This document shows, in pieces, positions 14,977 to 22,479 of a DNA stretch of 64,000 bases. Every line of letters begins with the position of its first letter. Positions within the stretch are counted from its first letter, which is position 1. The stretch covers positions 186,001 through 250,000 of the forward strand of contig CAWIUB010000050.1 in the NCBI GenBank assembly GCA_963839175.1. The letters are read 5' to 3'. Made by a program: the position numbers and the translations under genes. Source of the stretch: CAWIUB01 sp963839175. GTDB taxonomy: Bacteria; Actinomycetota; Actinomycetes; Mycobacteriales; Jatrophihabitantaceae. Below the pieces are notes generated by a model, which was not told the DNA's origin, made no database searches, and was given only the letters and a program-made list of their open reading frames with translations.

Positions 14977-16282
14977 TGCTCGCGGTTGGTGAACAGGATC
15001 CGTTTGCCGAACAGGCGATCCTCGAGGCGTCGGCGGGCGCGGGTATCGGTGCGCCAGGACAGGCGCAACTCGGCGGGCTCGGTGCCGGTGAGGGTGGTGG
15101 TGATGACTTGGTTGACCCAGCGGGGTTTGCAGATCGTCGCGATCTCGGCCTGGACGGCGGCCTTGTCGCGGCGGGTGTGGCCGCGGGCCAGGCGGGCCTG
15201 CAACTCGCCGAGGCGGGCGCGGGTTTTGGCCAGGGTCTGGTCGAAACCGGCCGACTGTTTGGCGTGCAGGGTCGGTGAGTGGGTCAGCACCGCGCGGCGG
15301 GTCACCCCGAGCGCGGTGACGGTGGTGTCCACGCAGCCCAGCCCGGGGTAGCGCTGCCGGTCGACGGGTCGGTAGTCGCTGGCCGGGATGGCAGCAGTTC
15401 GGGGTGCTGTGAGGGCGGTAGCGAGCCGACGAACCCCAGCCCGGAGGCTTCGATGAGTTCCTGGTTGTCCTGGGAGTTCTGTCCGGCGTCATAGACCACG
15501 GTCAGCGACTCCAGGCCCGCGACCAGTTGCCGGTAGCGGGTGCTCAGTTCGGTGATGACGGTGCCGAACTGGGTGACGTCGGGCCGGTCGCCGGCGTAGG
15601 CGTGCGAGAGCAGCGGTATCGCGCCGTCGGCGGTGACGACCAACGCGAGTCCGACCAGGCGCAGGTCGGTGCGTTTCTGCTTCGCCTTGCCGCGTTGGGC
15701 GATCGGCGCCTTCGGGTTGGCCGTGTCGATGTAGGTGGCGAAGTTGGTCATGTCCAGCATCAGCCCGGATAGGTCCAGCCCGAACTCGCTGACCATGCGC
15801 CGGCCCAGCTCGGCCTCGATGAGCTGAAGATCGGGCGCGTCGAGGCGGTCCATCGCGTCCCAGAACCGGCGGTGATCGGTCGCGGCCCTGCACAGGCGGG
15901 TGAACCGTGGCCCGGCGGTGCTGACCCACCAGTCGGCGAAGGCCAGCTTCGAGCAGGGCGCCACGATCCGGTTCGCGGTCGCCAACGCGATGTAGGTGCC
16001 CACCGGCACCGTGGCGTTCGCGTGCCGCGGCGCCACCCGGTCGATCACCGCCGCCACGCCCAGCCGATCGAGCGTCGACCACACCGCGGCCAGGTCCCCG
16101 AAACGTTTGTGCTGGGTGCGGACCGGCTGTCCCGTCGGCGCGCCGGACAACTTGGCCGCGACCTCCTCCGCGCTGCCCAGGTACTGCTGGGACACGATCC
16201 GGGGCTTGCCGCCCACCCGCGCCGACTCGACCAGGTAGTAGTACGTCTGGTTGCCCTGCCGCTTCCCCACAATAGAAGCCAT
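14973..16282 (-). pseudogene. IS1634-type transposase, frameshifted and C-truncated
   Basis: From ATG 16282 (MASIVGKRQGNQTYYYLVES, KPRIVSQQYLG) the protein matches IS1634-family IS4-like transposases. LMLDMTNFATYIDT carries a catalytic aspartate and LTVVYDAGQNSQDN the second. Near 15390 a one-base loss shifts the frame; the family sequence resumes as YRPVDRQRYPGLGCVDTTV and stops at 14973 after RILFTNREH. Members normally continue about 100 or more residues past this point, including the region with the catalytic glutamate, so the transposase is inactive. The stop codon lies within the flanking target gene. Confidence 0.75.
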
Positions 16283-16368
16283 ATATAGGTAATACACTCT
16301 CGAGCCACGAATCCCAAGCACCACAAGGGCGTGTCGCACTGATCAACTACGAAGGCCGGAAATCCCGC
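14977..16368 (-). mobile_element. decayed IS1634-type element inside an epimerase gene
   Basis: The boundaries come from the split host gene. The two halves of the epimerase join perfectly if the element is 14977-16368 and a TAG triplet (14974-14976 and 16369-16371) is the duplication. No convincing terminal inverted repeat is visible, and the transposase lacks its C-terminus, which suggests that the 3' part of the element was lost after insertion. An AT-rich patch just upstream of the transposase start (TATTACCTATATATGG on the minus strand) could be its promoter. Confidence 0.7.
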
Positions 16369-16929
16369 TAGGTCCGGGGAGTCCGGGACGAGCATCGGTG
16401 CAAGCGGCTCGCGCGCGGCCCGGGCGACCCAGTAGCCGCTCCGGCCGGTGTGGTCGCCAGGACCGCCGATCAATCCGGCTCGGGCCACCAGCAGCCGGTC
16501 GCCGACGAGCTGCGCCGACGCCTGCTCGCAAGCCACCTTCGCCTCGCCGTAATGCGCACGGTCGACTTCGTCCCGATCGGACGCAGGCAGCAGTGGCGCG
16601 GTCTCGTCAATGCCAGGCGTCGCATGGGAGGCGTACACGCTGCCGGACGAGACGCAGGTCCAGTGCGCCGCCAGCTCGCCCAGCGCCGCAAGGGCCGCCC
16701 GGACAAGGCCTGGCTGCCACGAGACCTCGATCACTGCGTCCCAATTCCGGTCGCGGACCGCGTCATAGCTGTCGGGACGGCGCCGGTCGGTCGCGATCAG
16801 CCGGGCGCCCTCAGCGACCGGCCCGCTCACCCCCCGCGCCAGGCAGGTCACGGCCTGCCCGCGGAGCACCGCCTGGTGCGCCAACTCCCGTCCCAGCCAG
16901 GCCGTGCCGCCGAGCACGAGAATCTCCAT
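16369..16929 (-). pseudogene. NAD-epimerase-like gene, N-terminal half (IS-split)
   Basis: Starting at ATG 16929 it reads MEILVLGGTAWLGRELAHQA, a Rossmann GGxxxLG loop of extended SDRs (NAD-dependent epimerase/reductase). Next come WDAVIEVSWQPGLVRAAL and WTCVSSGSVYASH, and YGEAKVACEQA with the catalytic Tyr-x3-Lys. It ends at the CTA codon 16371-16369, where the IS1634-type element begins. The C-terminal half is at 14509-14976. The enzymatic role of the original protein is unknown. Confidence 0.8.
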
Positions 16930-17057
16930 GAGCGGTAGTCCACCACCCCACCCGCCGGCCCCGCGCCGACGTTCACGATCGGCGTAACGGGCGAACGCTT
17001 GGCTGTGCGCCGCAGGTGCGGAAGGCTGAAGCGCCCGGTGCATGCGACGATGGCCGG

Positions 17058-17312
17058 GTGAAGCTCAAGCTCGACCTGCACGAGATCTACAACCACGGCG
17101 AAGGGATCGATCGGGCGCTTCGCGCGATCATCGACGAGGCCATCGCGAAGAAGGCGCCGCTCGTCGAGATCATTCCGGGCAAGGGCTCGGGGCAATTGAA
17201 GAAGCGGGTACTACGGTTCCTCGACCGACAGGACATCAGGCCGCTCTATCACCGAATCGAGAAGGACTCCGACAACTTCGGCCGGCTCTTCGTCCACTTC
17301 CGCTGGAAATGA
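17058..17312 (+). CDS. stand-alone Smr-domain protein
   Basis: An 84-residue protein consisting almost entirely of one Smr (small MutS-related) domain, a nuclease-like fold. The GTG at 17058 gives VKLKLDLHEIYNHGEGID, with the LDLH motif. Later come EIIPGKGSGQLKKRVLRF, with the HGxG-equivalent loop (here PGKGSG), and FGRLFVHF. The stand-alone form is common in actinobacteria and its substrate is unclear. It ends six bases before the histidine kinase start, so it likely heads the acetate operon. Confidence 0.8.
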   Translation: MKLKLDLHEIYNHGEGIDRALRAIIDEAIAKKAPLVEIIPGKGSGQLKKRVLRFLDRQDIRPLYHRIEKDSDNFGRLFVHFRWK

Positions 17313-17318
17313 GGTGAA

Positions 17319-18518
17319 GTGAGCGCACTGCCGTTGCTTACGGCCATCCTGATCGTGGTGGTGGCGGTCACCGCGATAGCGGTCGTTCGGCGTCGGCGCG
17401 ACCTCGGCACCTCGGCCAACCGGGCGACGTTCGACATGCTGCACACGGCCAGCCTCGCCGCACCGAACCTGCGCGAGGGGCTCACCGAGCAGGGTGCCCA
17501 GCGCGCGGTAAAGCACCTCCGCGCCCTGTTGGGCACCGCTGCGGTCGCGCTCACCGACCGGTCCCGAACGCTCGCCCTGGACGGTGTGTCACACAACCAC
17601 GCGAGCCGCGCCATCGCGCACGTCAGCGACGTGCTCGAGCACGGCCGCACAGCGGTGCTCGAGCCCAGCGCCGTGTCGTGCGGTGCACCGGACTGCCCGG
17701 CCCGGGCAGCGGTGGCTAGCCCGATCGTCGACGGCGAGGCGGTCGTCGGCGCCCTGGTCGCCTACGGCCGCGACGTCTCCGCGATGCTTGTCCGCGCCGT
17801 CGAGGAGGTCGCGACGTGGGTGTCCGGGCAGGTGGAGCTTGCCAGCGCCGACCGGCAGAGGATCCGGCTGATGGAGGCCGAACTGCGAGCGCTGCGTGCG
17901 CAGATCAGCCCGCACTTCATCTACAACTCGCTCACCGCGGTGGCCTCGTTTACGCGCACCGACCCGGAGCGCGCCCGCGAGCTGCTGCTGGAATTCGCTG
18001 ACTTCACCCGGTATGCGCTGCGGCGTGGTGGCGAGTTCACCACCCTGGCCGAGGAACTGCGCAACATTGAGCGCTATTTGGTGCTCGAGCAGGCGCGCTT
18101 CGGCGACCGGCTCAGCGTGTCGTTGCGGGTGGCGCCCGAGGTGCTCCCGGCGGCCGTGCCGTTCCTCGTCGTCCAGCCGCTCGTGGAGAACGCCGTACGC
18201 CACGGACTGGAAGGGCACGCCGGCTCCGTTACTGTGTCGATCACGGTGGTCGACCAGGGCAACGACGCGCTCATCACCGTCGAAGACGACGGCGCCGGCT
18301 CCGACCCGGATGTGATCCGCAGAGCGCTCGGCCACGACGCCGGGTCGGCGTCGGTAGGCCTGGGCAACGTCGACTCGCGGCTGCGCCAGGTCTTTGGCGA
18401 CTCATACGGTCTGGTTGTCGAGACCGCACCGACGGCCGGAACCAAGGTGAGCTTCCGCGTGCCGAAGTTCGCGCCCGGCGTGCACGCCGACGCGACGGCG
18501 TACGCCGCGGCCGATTGA
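17319..18518 (+). CDS. LytS/YehU-type sensor histidine kinase
   Basis: A 399-residue membrane-attached kinase. One hydrophobic segment lies at residues 4-22, followed by a GAF-like domain (about 60-185; SCGAPDCPARAAVASPIVDG). The His_kinase domain has LRAQISPHFIYNSLTAVASF, with the phosphorylated histidine near residue 200. The HATPase domain has QPLVENAVRHGLEGHAG and ASVGLGNVDSRLRQVFG. The GTG at 17319 follows GAGGTGAA. Its partner is the LytTR regulator 76 bp downstream. The GAF-like region and short anchor suggest cytoplasmic sensing, perhaps of a metabolite linked to acetate use. Confidence 0.92.
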   Translation: MSALPLLTAILIVVVAVTAIAVVRRRRDLGTSANRATFDMLHTASLAAPNLREGLTEQGAQRAVKHLRALLGTAAVALTDRSRTLALDGVSHNHASRAIAHVSDVLEHGRTAVLEPSAVSCGAPDCPARAAVASPIVDGEAVVGALVAYGRDVSAMLVRAVEEVATWVSGQVELASADRQRIRLMEAELRALRAQISPHFIYNSLTAVASFTRTDPERARELLLEFADFTRYALRRGGEFTTLAEELRNIERYLVLEQARFGDRLSVSLRVAPEVLPAAVPFLVVQPLVENAVRHGLEGHAGSVTVSITVVDQGNDALITVEDDGAGSDPDVIRRALGHDAGSASVGLGNVDSRLRQVFGDSYGLVVETAPTAGTKVSFRVPKFAPGVHADATAYAAAD

Positions 18519-18594
18519 GAGGGGTGGCCGATGGCAGCAGCGTGGCCGGCGTTGTGCCGTCTCCGAACGCTCAGCGCACGGTAGCCTCCGCAGC

Positions 18595-19359
18595 ATGACG
18601 GGGGACGTGCCGGCGGGTCGTTCGGGTCGGCCGCGGTTGCGCGTCCTCGTGGTCGAGGACGAGGCTCCGGCCCGTGAGGAGCTGGCGTACCTGCTGCGGG
18701 CCGATCCTCGAGTCGGGCGGGTGCACAGCACGGCCAGCACGGAGCAGGCGTTGACGCTGCTGACCGAGCAGCCGGTTGACGTCGTCTTCTGCGACATCAA
18801 GATGCCGGGCTTGGACGGCATGGAGTTCGCCCGGGTCGTGGCCCGGTTCGCCGAGCGCCCGCAGATCGTGTTCGTGACGGCGTACGACGACCACGCCGTC
18901 GACGCTTTCGAGCTGCAAGCCACCGACTACGTCATGAAGCCGGTGCGGGAGGATCGGCTGGCCGAGGCGGTCCGCCGCGTGGTGAACGGGGGAGGGTCGA
19001 CTGGCGTCGAGGGCGGCGACGAGACCATCTCGGTCGAGCTGGCGGGAGTGACTCGGTTCGTGCGGCGCTCGCAGGTGCGTTACGTCGAGGCGCAGGGTGA
19101 CTACGCACGTCTGCATACCGCAACGGAGAGCCACCTGGTGCGGACGGCGCTGTCTACCCTCGAGGAGCGATGGGCGGACGCGGGGTTCGTGCGTATCCAC
19201 CGCAGCACACTCGTCGCGTTGGCGCACGTGGACGAGCTGCGCCTGGTCGACGGGCACTGCAGCGTGCGCCTCGGCAGCGAGGAGCTGCCGGTGAGCCGCC
19301 GGCACACCCGGGAGTTGCGTGACCGCCTCGTCCGGCACGCCCCGGCTGGGTGGCGATGA
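18595..19359 (+). CDS. LytTR-family response regulator
   Basis: A 254-residue regulator with an N-terminal receiver (residues 15-130) and a C-terminal LytTR DNA-binding domain (about 145-250). The receiver shows the acidic pair VVEDEAP, the phospho-acceptor in VVFCDIKMPGLDG, the threonine in VFVTAYDDH and the lysine in DYVMKPV. The LytTR part includes VRYVEAQGDYARLHT and FVRIHRSTLVAL. It pairs with the kinase just upstream and probably activates the transporter and acetyl-CoA synthetase genes that follow. Its stop overlaps the next gene's ATG (ATGA). Confidence 0.93.
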   Translation: MTGDVPAGRSGRPRLRVLVVEDEAPAREELAYLLRADPRVGRVHSTASTEQALTLLTEQPVDVVFCDIKMPGLDGMEFARVVARFAERPQIVFVTAYDDHAVDAFELQATDYVMKPVREDRLAEAVRRVVNGGGSTGVEGGDETISVELAGVTRFVRRSQVRYVEAQGDYARLHTATESHLVRTALSTLEERWADAGFVRIHRSTLVALAHVDELRLVDGHCSVRLGSEELPVSRRHTRELRDRLVRHAPAGWR

Positions 19360-19733
19360 CAGAGCAGCCGGTGCGCCGGGTACGGATCACGCATCCCCGC
19401 ACCGAGGCGGCGCGCCGGGTCCCGCAGCGACCGGCCACCCGCGAGATCGACGAGCAGACCGCGTTGGGCGAGGTCTACATGTCCTCGCTGATCCGCAGCC
19501 AGCGTCGCCTCGCCGGCGTGGTGTGCGCCTGTGCCGCAATCGTGCTGTTCGGCACCGCGCTGGTGGGCGCGTTCGTGCCTCGTTTCGCGCAACTGCGCCT
19601 GCTCGGGGTTCCGCTGCCATGGCTGGTGCTGGGCGTGCTGGTCTATCCGGCGCTGATTGGGGTCGCCGGCTATGCCGTTCGGCAGGCCGAGCGCAACGAG
19701 CGGGCATTCATCCAACTCGTCCGGCGCAGGTAG
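19356..19733 (+). CDS. small two-helix membrane protein preceding the symporter
   Basis: A 125-residue protein translationally coupled (ATGA) to the LytTR regulator and ending eight bases before the symporter. The first 45 residues are charged and cytoplasmic (RVRITHPRTEAARR). Two hydrophobic helices follow, LAGVVCACAAIVLFGTALVG and VPLPWLVLGVLVYPALIGVA, with a short basic tail. Its position and topology resemble the DUF485-type or YjcH-like accessory proteins that precede acetate symporters, but clear sequence identity to those was not recognised. A helper role for the symporter is inferred. Confidence 0.75.
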   Translation: MTEQPVRRVRITHPRTEAARRVPQRPATREIDEQTALGEVYMSSLIRSQRRLAGVVCACAAIVLFGTALVGAFVPRFAQLRLLGVPLPWLVLGVLVYPALIGVAGYAVRQAERNERAFIQLVRRR

Positions 19734-19741
19734 CGGACGCG

Positions 19742-21526
19742 ATGGCTCTCGAACATGGCTACGCCATCGTGGCTGTCGCCGCGGTGAGCGTCGCGACGGT
19801 AACGGCCGGCGCGCTGGGGCTGCGCCGTGCCCGCACGACAGGCGACTTCTACGTCGCCTCGCGGGCAGTCACGCCCGGCTGGAATGCGGCTGCGATCGGC
19901 GGCGAGTACCTGTCGGCGGCGTCCTTCCTGGGCATCGCCGGGCTGATCCTCGCCTACGGATTCGACGTGCTCTGGTACCCGGTCGGCTACACCGCGGGCT
20001 ATCTGGTGCTGCTCGCCCTGGTGGCCGCCCCGCTGCGCCGTTCCGGCGCATACACGCTGCCCGACTTCGCGGAGATCAGGCTGGGTTCGGCGCTGGTGCG
20101 CCAGATGGCGAGCGTGCTGGTCGTGCTGATCGGCTGGCTGTACCTGGTACCGCAGCTGCAGGGCGCGTCCCTCACGCTGACCACCCAGACCGGCGCGCCG
20201 CGGTTCGTCGGCGGCCTGGTCGTGTGTGCCGTCGTGCTGACCGCCGTCAGCGTCGGCGGCATGCGCTCGATCACGTTCGCGCAGGCGTTCCAGTTCTGGC
20301 TCAAGTTCACGGCCCTGCTCGTCCCGGCGATGATCGTCCTGATCGCCTGGCAGCACCGCGGCGATGGTGTCGCCTCCGGTTACCCGACGGCGCCCGCGCG
20401 GACCACGGTGAATGTCGCCGCCGACACCACCGTGTCGTTCCCGACGGCGGAGACGCTCACGATCACCGGCCGGGTGGACGGCGACGCCGTCGATGGCTCC
20501 GTGGCGCTCGGCGCCGGAAAGCACCGCATCGCCGCGCACAGCAACGTGGTCCTGCAGCGTGGTGACGTGGTACCGGTGATCGACTCGTTGCCGGCACAGC
20601 GCAACGCCGACTGGCTGCGGCCGCTCGGATCGGGCAAGGAGCACCCGCTATATGCCAGCCTGTCGCTGATCCTTGCCATCTGCTTAGGCACGATGGGACT
20701 GCCGCACGTGCTCGTCCGCTTCTACACCAACCCAGACGGGCGCGACGCTCGCCGCACCACGCTCGTGGTGATCGTGCTGCTGTCGTCGTTCTACTTGCTG
20801 CCGACCCTGTTCGGCGCGCTTGGCAGGCACTACGCGCCGGACCTGCTGCTCACCGGGAATACCGACGCGACCGTGTTGCTACTGCCCCAGCGGATGCTCG
20901 GCGGCTTTCCGGGCCTCCTGCTGGGCGCGCTGGTCACCGCGGGCGCCTTCGCGGCGTTCCTGTCGACCGCCTCCGGGCTCACCGTCTCCGTGGCGGGCGT
21001 CCTGTCGCAGGACGTGCTGCACACCCATCCCCTTCGCCAGCGGTTGCCGCGCGCCCGGGCGGAAGGGCCGCGGCGGGAGCGCATCCGCTCGTTCCGGGTC
21101 AGCGCGGTGGTAGCCATCGGTGTGCCGTACCTGCTCAGCCTGCCCAGCCAGCACCTGGGTCTCGCCGCGGTCGTCGGGCTCGCCTTCGCGCTTGCGGCGT
21201 CGACCTTCTGCCCGCTGCTGGTGCTCGGCGTGTGGTGGCGGCGGCTGACCGATGTCGGCGCGGTCACCGGTCTGGCGGTCGGCGGCCTGCTCGCGACGAC
21301 AGGCGTGCTGGTCACGGTCATCGGAGGAGTGGGCCGTGGTTGGCCCGGCGCGTTGCTGGAGCAGCCTGCTGCGTGCGCCGTCCCATTGGCGTTTGCGGCG
21401 ATGGTGCTCGTCTCGCTGCTCACCCGGCGCCGGCTGCCCGGCAACGTGGGACGCGTGATGGTGCGGCTGCACGCCCCCGAATCGCTGGCGGGGGAACTGC
21501 ACACCCTCGACCGTTCGGCGCGCTGA
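19742..21526 (+). CDS. sodium/solute symporter (acetate permease ActP/MctC-like)
   Basis: A 594-residue SSS-family transporter with about thirteen membrane helices. Family signatures are GDFYVASRAVTPGWNAAAIG with GEYLSAASFLGIAGLI, and RRSGAYTLPDFAEIRLG near helix 3. LGTMGLPHVLVRFYTNPDGR is a strong ActP/MctC signature. An extracytoplasmic insert of about 80-90 residues (about 215-300) separates two helices. Acetate or another short monocarboxylate is the likely substrate, supported by SatP and acetyl-CoA synthetase downstream and the LytTR system upstream. Confidence 0.9.
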   Translation: MALEHGYAIVAVAAVSVATVTAGALGLRRARTTGDFYVASRAVTPGWNAAAIGGEYLSAASFLGIAGLILAYGFDVLWYPVGYTAGYLVLLALVAAPLRRSGAYTLPDFAEIRLGSALVRQMASVLVVLIGWLYLVPQLQGASLTLTTQTGAPRFVGGLVVCAVVLTAVSVGGMRSITFAQAFQFWLKFTALLVPAMIVLIAWQHRGDGVASGYPTAPARTTVNVAADTTVSFPTAETLTITGRVDGDAVDGSVALGAGKHRIAAHSNVVLQRGDVVPVIDSLPAQRNADWLRPLGSGKEHPLYASLSLILAICLGTMGLPHVLVRFYTNPDGRDARRTTLVVIVLLSSFYLLPTLFGALGRHYAPDLLLTGNTDATVLLLPQRMLGGFPGLLLGALVTAGAFAAFLSTASGLTVSVAGVLSQDVLHTHPLRQRLPRARAEGPRRERIRSFRVSAVVAIGVPYLLSLPSQHLGLAAVVGLAFALAASTFCPLLVLGVWWRRLTDVGAVTGLAVGGLLATTGVLVTVIGGVGRGWPGALLEQPAACAVPLAFAAMVLVSLLTRRRLPGNVGRVMVRLHAPESLAGELHTLDRSAR

Positions 21527-21624
21527 ATCGACCGCCCGGCGCACCGTCGGCAACCGCACGGCGACTAGATCGCAACGTCTGGCGATTCAGGACGTGGGAC
21601 TGCTGCGCGCAGGTGTCGACCACT

Positions 21625-21665
21625 GGCACGTTCAGGCACATCGGCACATTCGGCACGTCCGGCGC
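21625..21665 (+). repeat. GGCAC direct repeats before the SatP gene
   Basis: GGCAC occurs at 21625, 21635, 21643 and 21652, with GGCGC at 21661, spaced 8-10 bases apart. The array lies about 60 bp before the SatP-type gene start, in a region otherwise lacking features. LytTR regulators bind direct repeats, so this is a candidate control site, but the spacing and motif are not a known consensus. Confidence 0.35.
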
Positions 21666-21720
21666 GAGGCGGCGGACGCAGGGTCATGGGCGGGAGCCCG
21701 TGAATCGAGAGGAGCGAACA

Positions 21721-22359
21721 ATGGCTGCTACGGAGCAAGAGCCGCGTCCTGTACCACCACCGCGTCCTGTCACCGCGATCGCCGATCCCGGCCCGCTCGG
21801 CCTCGCTGCGTTCGCGCTGACGACCTTCGTGCTGTCAGTGCACAACTCCCACCTGGTGGCGACCGTCGAACCTACCGTGTTCGGCCTTGCCCTGTTCTAC
21901 GGGGGCATCGTGCAAGTGCTCGCGGGCATGTGGGAGTTCGTCAAGGGGAACACGTTCGGCGCGCTGGCGTTCGCGTCGTACGGCGCGTTCTGGATGTCGC
22001 TCTGGTACCTGCTCACGCACGTCGCTACAGACTTCAAGGCAGCCGTGGGCCTCGACCTGCAGCACGGCGTCGGCGTGTGGCTCATGGCGTGGGCGATCTT
22101 CACCACCTACATGCTCATCGCATCCACACGCACAAGCGGAATCCTCATCCTGGTGTTCTTCGTGCTGGCCGCGACGTTCTGGTTCCTGGCCATCGGCTGG
22201 CTAACCTTGTCCAAGGGCGAGGTCGCCAACACGAACGGATGGATCAAGGTCGGCGGCTGGCTCGGCATCGTCACCGCGGCATTGGCGTGGTACGCATCGT
22301 TTGCCGGAGTCACCAACGCAACCTACAAACGGGTGGTTCTGCCAACCTGGCCGCGGTAG
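21721..22359 (+). CDS. GPR1/FUN34/YaaH (SatP-type) acetate channel
   Basis: A 212-residue six-helix membrane protein of the acetate uptake transporter family. The family signature is visible as DPGPLGLAAFALTTFVLSVH and FYGGIVQVLAGMWEFVKGNT, followed by FGALAFASYGAFWMSLWYL. GAGAGGAGCG precedes the ATG. It likely mediates acetate or succinate uptake alongside the symporter. A strong hairpin between this gene and acs suggests that acs is partly independent. The first 22 residues are proline-rich and cytoplasmic. Confidence 0.9.
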   Translation: MAATEQEPRPVPPPRPVTAIADPGPLGLAAFALTTFVLSVHNSHLVATVEPTVFGLALFYGGIVQVLAGMWEFVKGNTFGALAFASYGAFWMSLWYLLTHVATDFKAAVGLDLQHGVGVWLMAWAIFTTYMLIASTRTSGILILVFFVLAATFWFLAIGWLTLSKGEVANTNGWIKVGGWLGIVTAALAWYASFAGVTNATYKRVVLPTWPR

Positions 22360-22383
22360 TACCTTGCGGGGTGAGCTAGCGCT

Positions 22384-22417
22384 CCCCTCGAGCCGGCCCA
22401 CCGGTCGGCTCGAGGGG
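22384..22417 (+). terminator. strong hairpin after the SatP-type gene
   Basis: CCCCTCGAGCCG and its exact complement CGGCTCGAGGGG form a 12-bp stem around a 10-base loop, 24 bases after the SatP stop. No T-run follows, as is usual for high-GC hairpin terminators. It separates SatP from acetyl-CoA synthetase. Confidence 0.75.
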
Positions 22418-22479
22418 CGTCAAGGTTCGAGTTCGTCCCCCTGACAGTCGTCCGGCGAGAGGGAAAGAGAGGGAACATC

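Noticed and set aside
15302..15492. Programmed frameshift in the IS1634-type transposase
   Set aside because: No slippery heptamer or strong stimulatory structure was seen, IS1634 transposases are normally single-frame, and the C-terminus is truncated anyway, so decay is the simpler reading.
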